From: DASXMR01 sp036495525
GTDB taxonomy: Bacteria > Actinomycetota > Actinomycetes > Streptosporangiales > Streptosporangiaceae
Direction: 5' to 3'
Assembly: GCA_036495525.1 (NCBI GenBank)
Contig: DASXMR010000134.1
Coordinates: 1 to 64,000 of the forward strand
Length of the DNA: 64,000 bases
In this document: positions 63,324 to 64,000 of the stretch, piece after piece
Layout of the letters: each line of letters opens with the position of its first letter
How positions within the stretch are numbered: position 1 is the stretch's first letter
Translations under genes and position numbers: made by a program
Notes under the pieces: model-generated
The model's database searches: none
What the model was told of the DNA's origin: nothing
Seen by the model: only the letters and a program-made list of their open reading frames with translations

Positions 63324-63829
63324 CGGACACCCCTATTTCATCACCTCCCCGGTGTGCTGCGGCGCAGGCCAGCAGTCGGTCGCTGTCCGCCGCCTGGTCA
63401 GCGCTTCCGGAGGCCCCATGCGGAGCGACGGGCCGGCCAGCCGGCCTCGGCGCTGATAAGGCACCGTTCATTCGATGTACATTCAGTTACTAATGGATGA
63501 ATGATTGGTGTACGAATGGGGTGACCGCCTGATTTAGCCGCATGCCGCGGTCCGGCGAATAAGTCACGCATCGGGTATAACCGGTCCAATCGCTCAGCCC
63601 GAGCGCTCCCCGGCGCGGAACCTGGTGGCCACAACCAGCCGCACGAAAGCCTCTGACCTGCGAATTTGGTATCTAGATCGGCTCTGTTAGCCCAGACATT
63701 GGTTTTCCGACTCCTAAAGTTTCTTGTTGCCGATTTGGCACTGCGGCATGCTGGGCGCGTCGGCCATCTGGCCGGTCGATGCGCCCGCTCGCATCGGGGT
63801 CCGGCGCCTATTCGTCTGTAGGAGGACGC
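63324..63829. other. Intergenic region before the exported PBP-like gene
   Basis: 506 bp, lower in GC than the genes, with no convincing coding frame. Around 63497-63530 imperfect 11-bp steps containing GGATGA, GGTGTA and GGGTGACC might be PhoP-type repeats, but they are too degenerate to assert. A ribosome site GGAGGA lies at 63821-63826. Confidence 0.4.
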
Positions 63830-64000
63830 GTGCGCATTCATAAAGGTTTGGTCGCGGGGGCCGCGCTAGCGGTCGTCACGACCGCGCTGGCGATGGTGCC
63901 GGCCGTGGCCCCGGCGGCCATGGCCGACCCGATCAACAGCGCAGGCAAGGCCGTCGTGCCGAAGTCATTCGACATCGTCGGGGTCGGCTCGGACACCATC
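63830..64000 (+). CDS. Exported phosphate-binding-like protein (3' end outside window)
   Basis: First 57 codons, from GTG 63830 with GGAGGA. A signal peptide (about 1-32) ends near PAAMADPINS. The sequence then reads FDIVGVGSDTI, like the N-terminal strand of PBP-type phosphate-binding proteins, where SDT lines the ligand site. It is probably a third PstS-like protein in the window; only the N-terminus is visible. Confidence 0.65.
   Translation, partial: MRIHKGLVAGAALAVVTTALAMVPAVAPAAMADPINSAGKAVVPKSFDIVGVGSDTI

Noticed and set aside
63398..63841. 147-codon minus-strand frame
   Set aside because: Cys/Arg/Ser-rich composition atypical of genes here; covers a region with promoter-like features.

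Overview
The window is one contiguous, very GC-rich, densely coding chromosomal segment of an actinomycete. Supporting signs are G/C-ending codons, many GTG starts, the GlgE alpha-glucan pathway, a BldC-type MerR-like regulator, a membrane Ser/Thr kinase paired with an FHA protein, a DUF3017 protein next to icd/mdh, and pcrA / icmB-like / sucCD / DUF6350 in an order known from Streptomyces. BldC suggests a filamentous, sporulating lineage; the genus cannot be fixed from this sequence. I found no rRNA, tRNA, CRISPR array, insertion sequence or phage gene.

Layout. 1-2.6 kb: two-component system (left gene cut by the window edge) plus an exported PepSY protein with a charged tail. 2.7-4.1 kb: YgiD-like dioxygenase and a metallophosphoesterase. 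4.2-15 kb: complete GlgE module (glgE, treS, mak, glgB) with a divergent glycogen phosphorylase. 15.2-18 kb: BldC-like regulator, an HTH gene with a TTCGC-motif array at its promoter, enoyl-CoA hydratase, and an unknown protein preceded by 16-bp tandem repeats. 18.2-21.3 kb: Ser/Thr kinase facing an FHA-HTH regulator. 21.5-30 kb: citrate synthase, DUF3017, icd, mdh, M20 amidohydrolase, CNNM/CBS membrane protein, guaA. 30-31.7 kb: kynureninase and a broken DoxX-like gene. 31.8-36.6 kb: form-II cox-type molybdenum hydroxylase operon ending in a CoxG-like protein fused to an RNA polymerase alpha-CTD-like domain. 36.8-45.1 kb: phosphate uptake operon pstC-pstA-large PBP-pstS-sortase-like-pstB. 45.5-54.3 kb: LmbE deacetylase, aldehyde dehydrogenase, MBL-rhodanese protein, and an aldehyde dehydrogenase / saccharopine-dehydrogenase-like / APC permease cassette. 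54.4-62 kb: pcrA, MazEF-like pair, B12-binding mutase subunit, sucCD, DUF6350. 62-64 kb: two small envelope-type genes and the start of another exported phosphate-binding-like protein.

How the genes work together. The GlgE block makes branched alpha-glucan from trehalose through maltose and maltose-1-phosphate, and GlgP degrades it. gltA, icd, mdh and sucCD supply four TCA steps. The pst operon takes up phosphate, with two membrane-anchored binding proteins and a sortase-fold protein that lacks the catalytic His and Cys. The most unusual items are the CoxG-alpha-CTD fusion (31765-32871), the catalytically dead sortase-like protein (37766-38914), and a recurring promoter layout in which a TAnnnT box lies 6-8 bases before the start codon, predicting leaderless mRNAs for at least seven genes.
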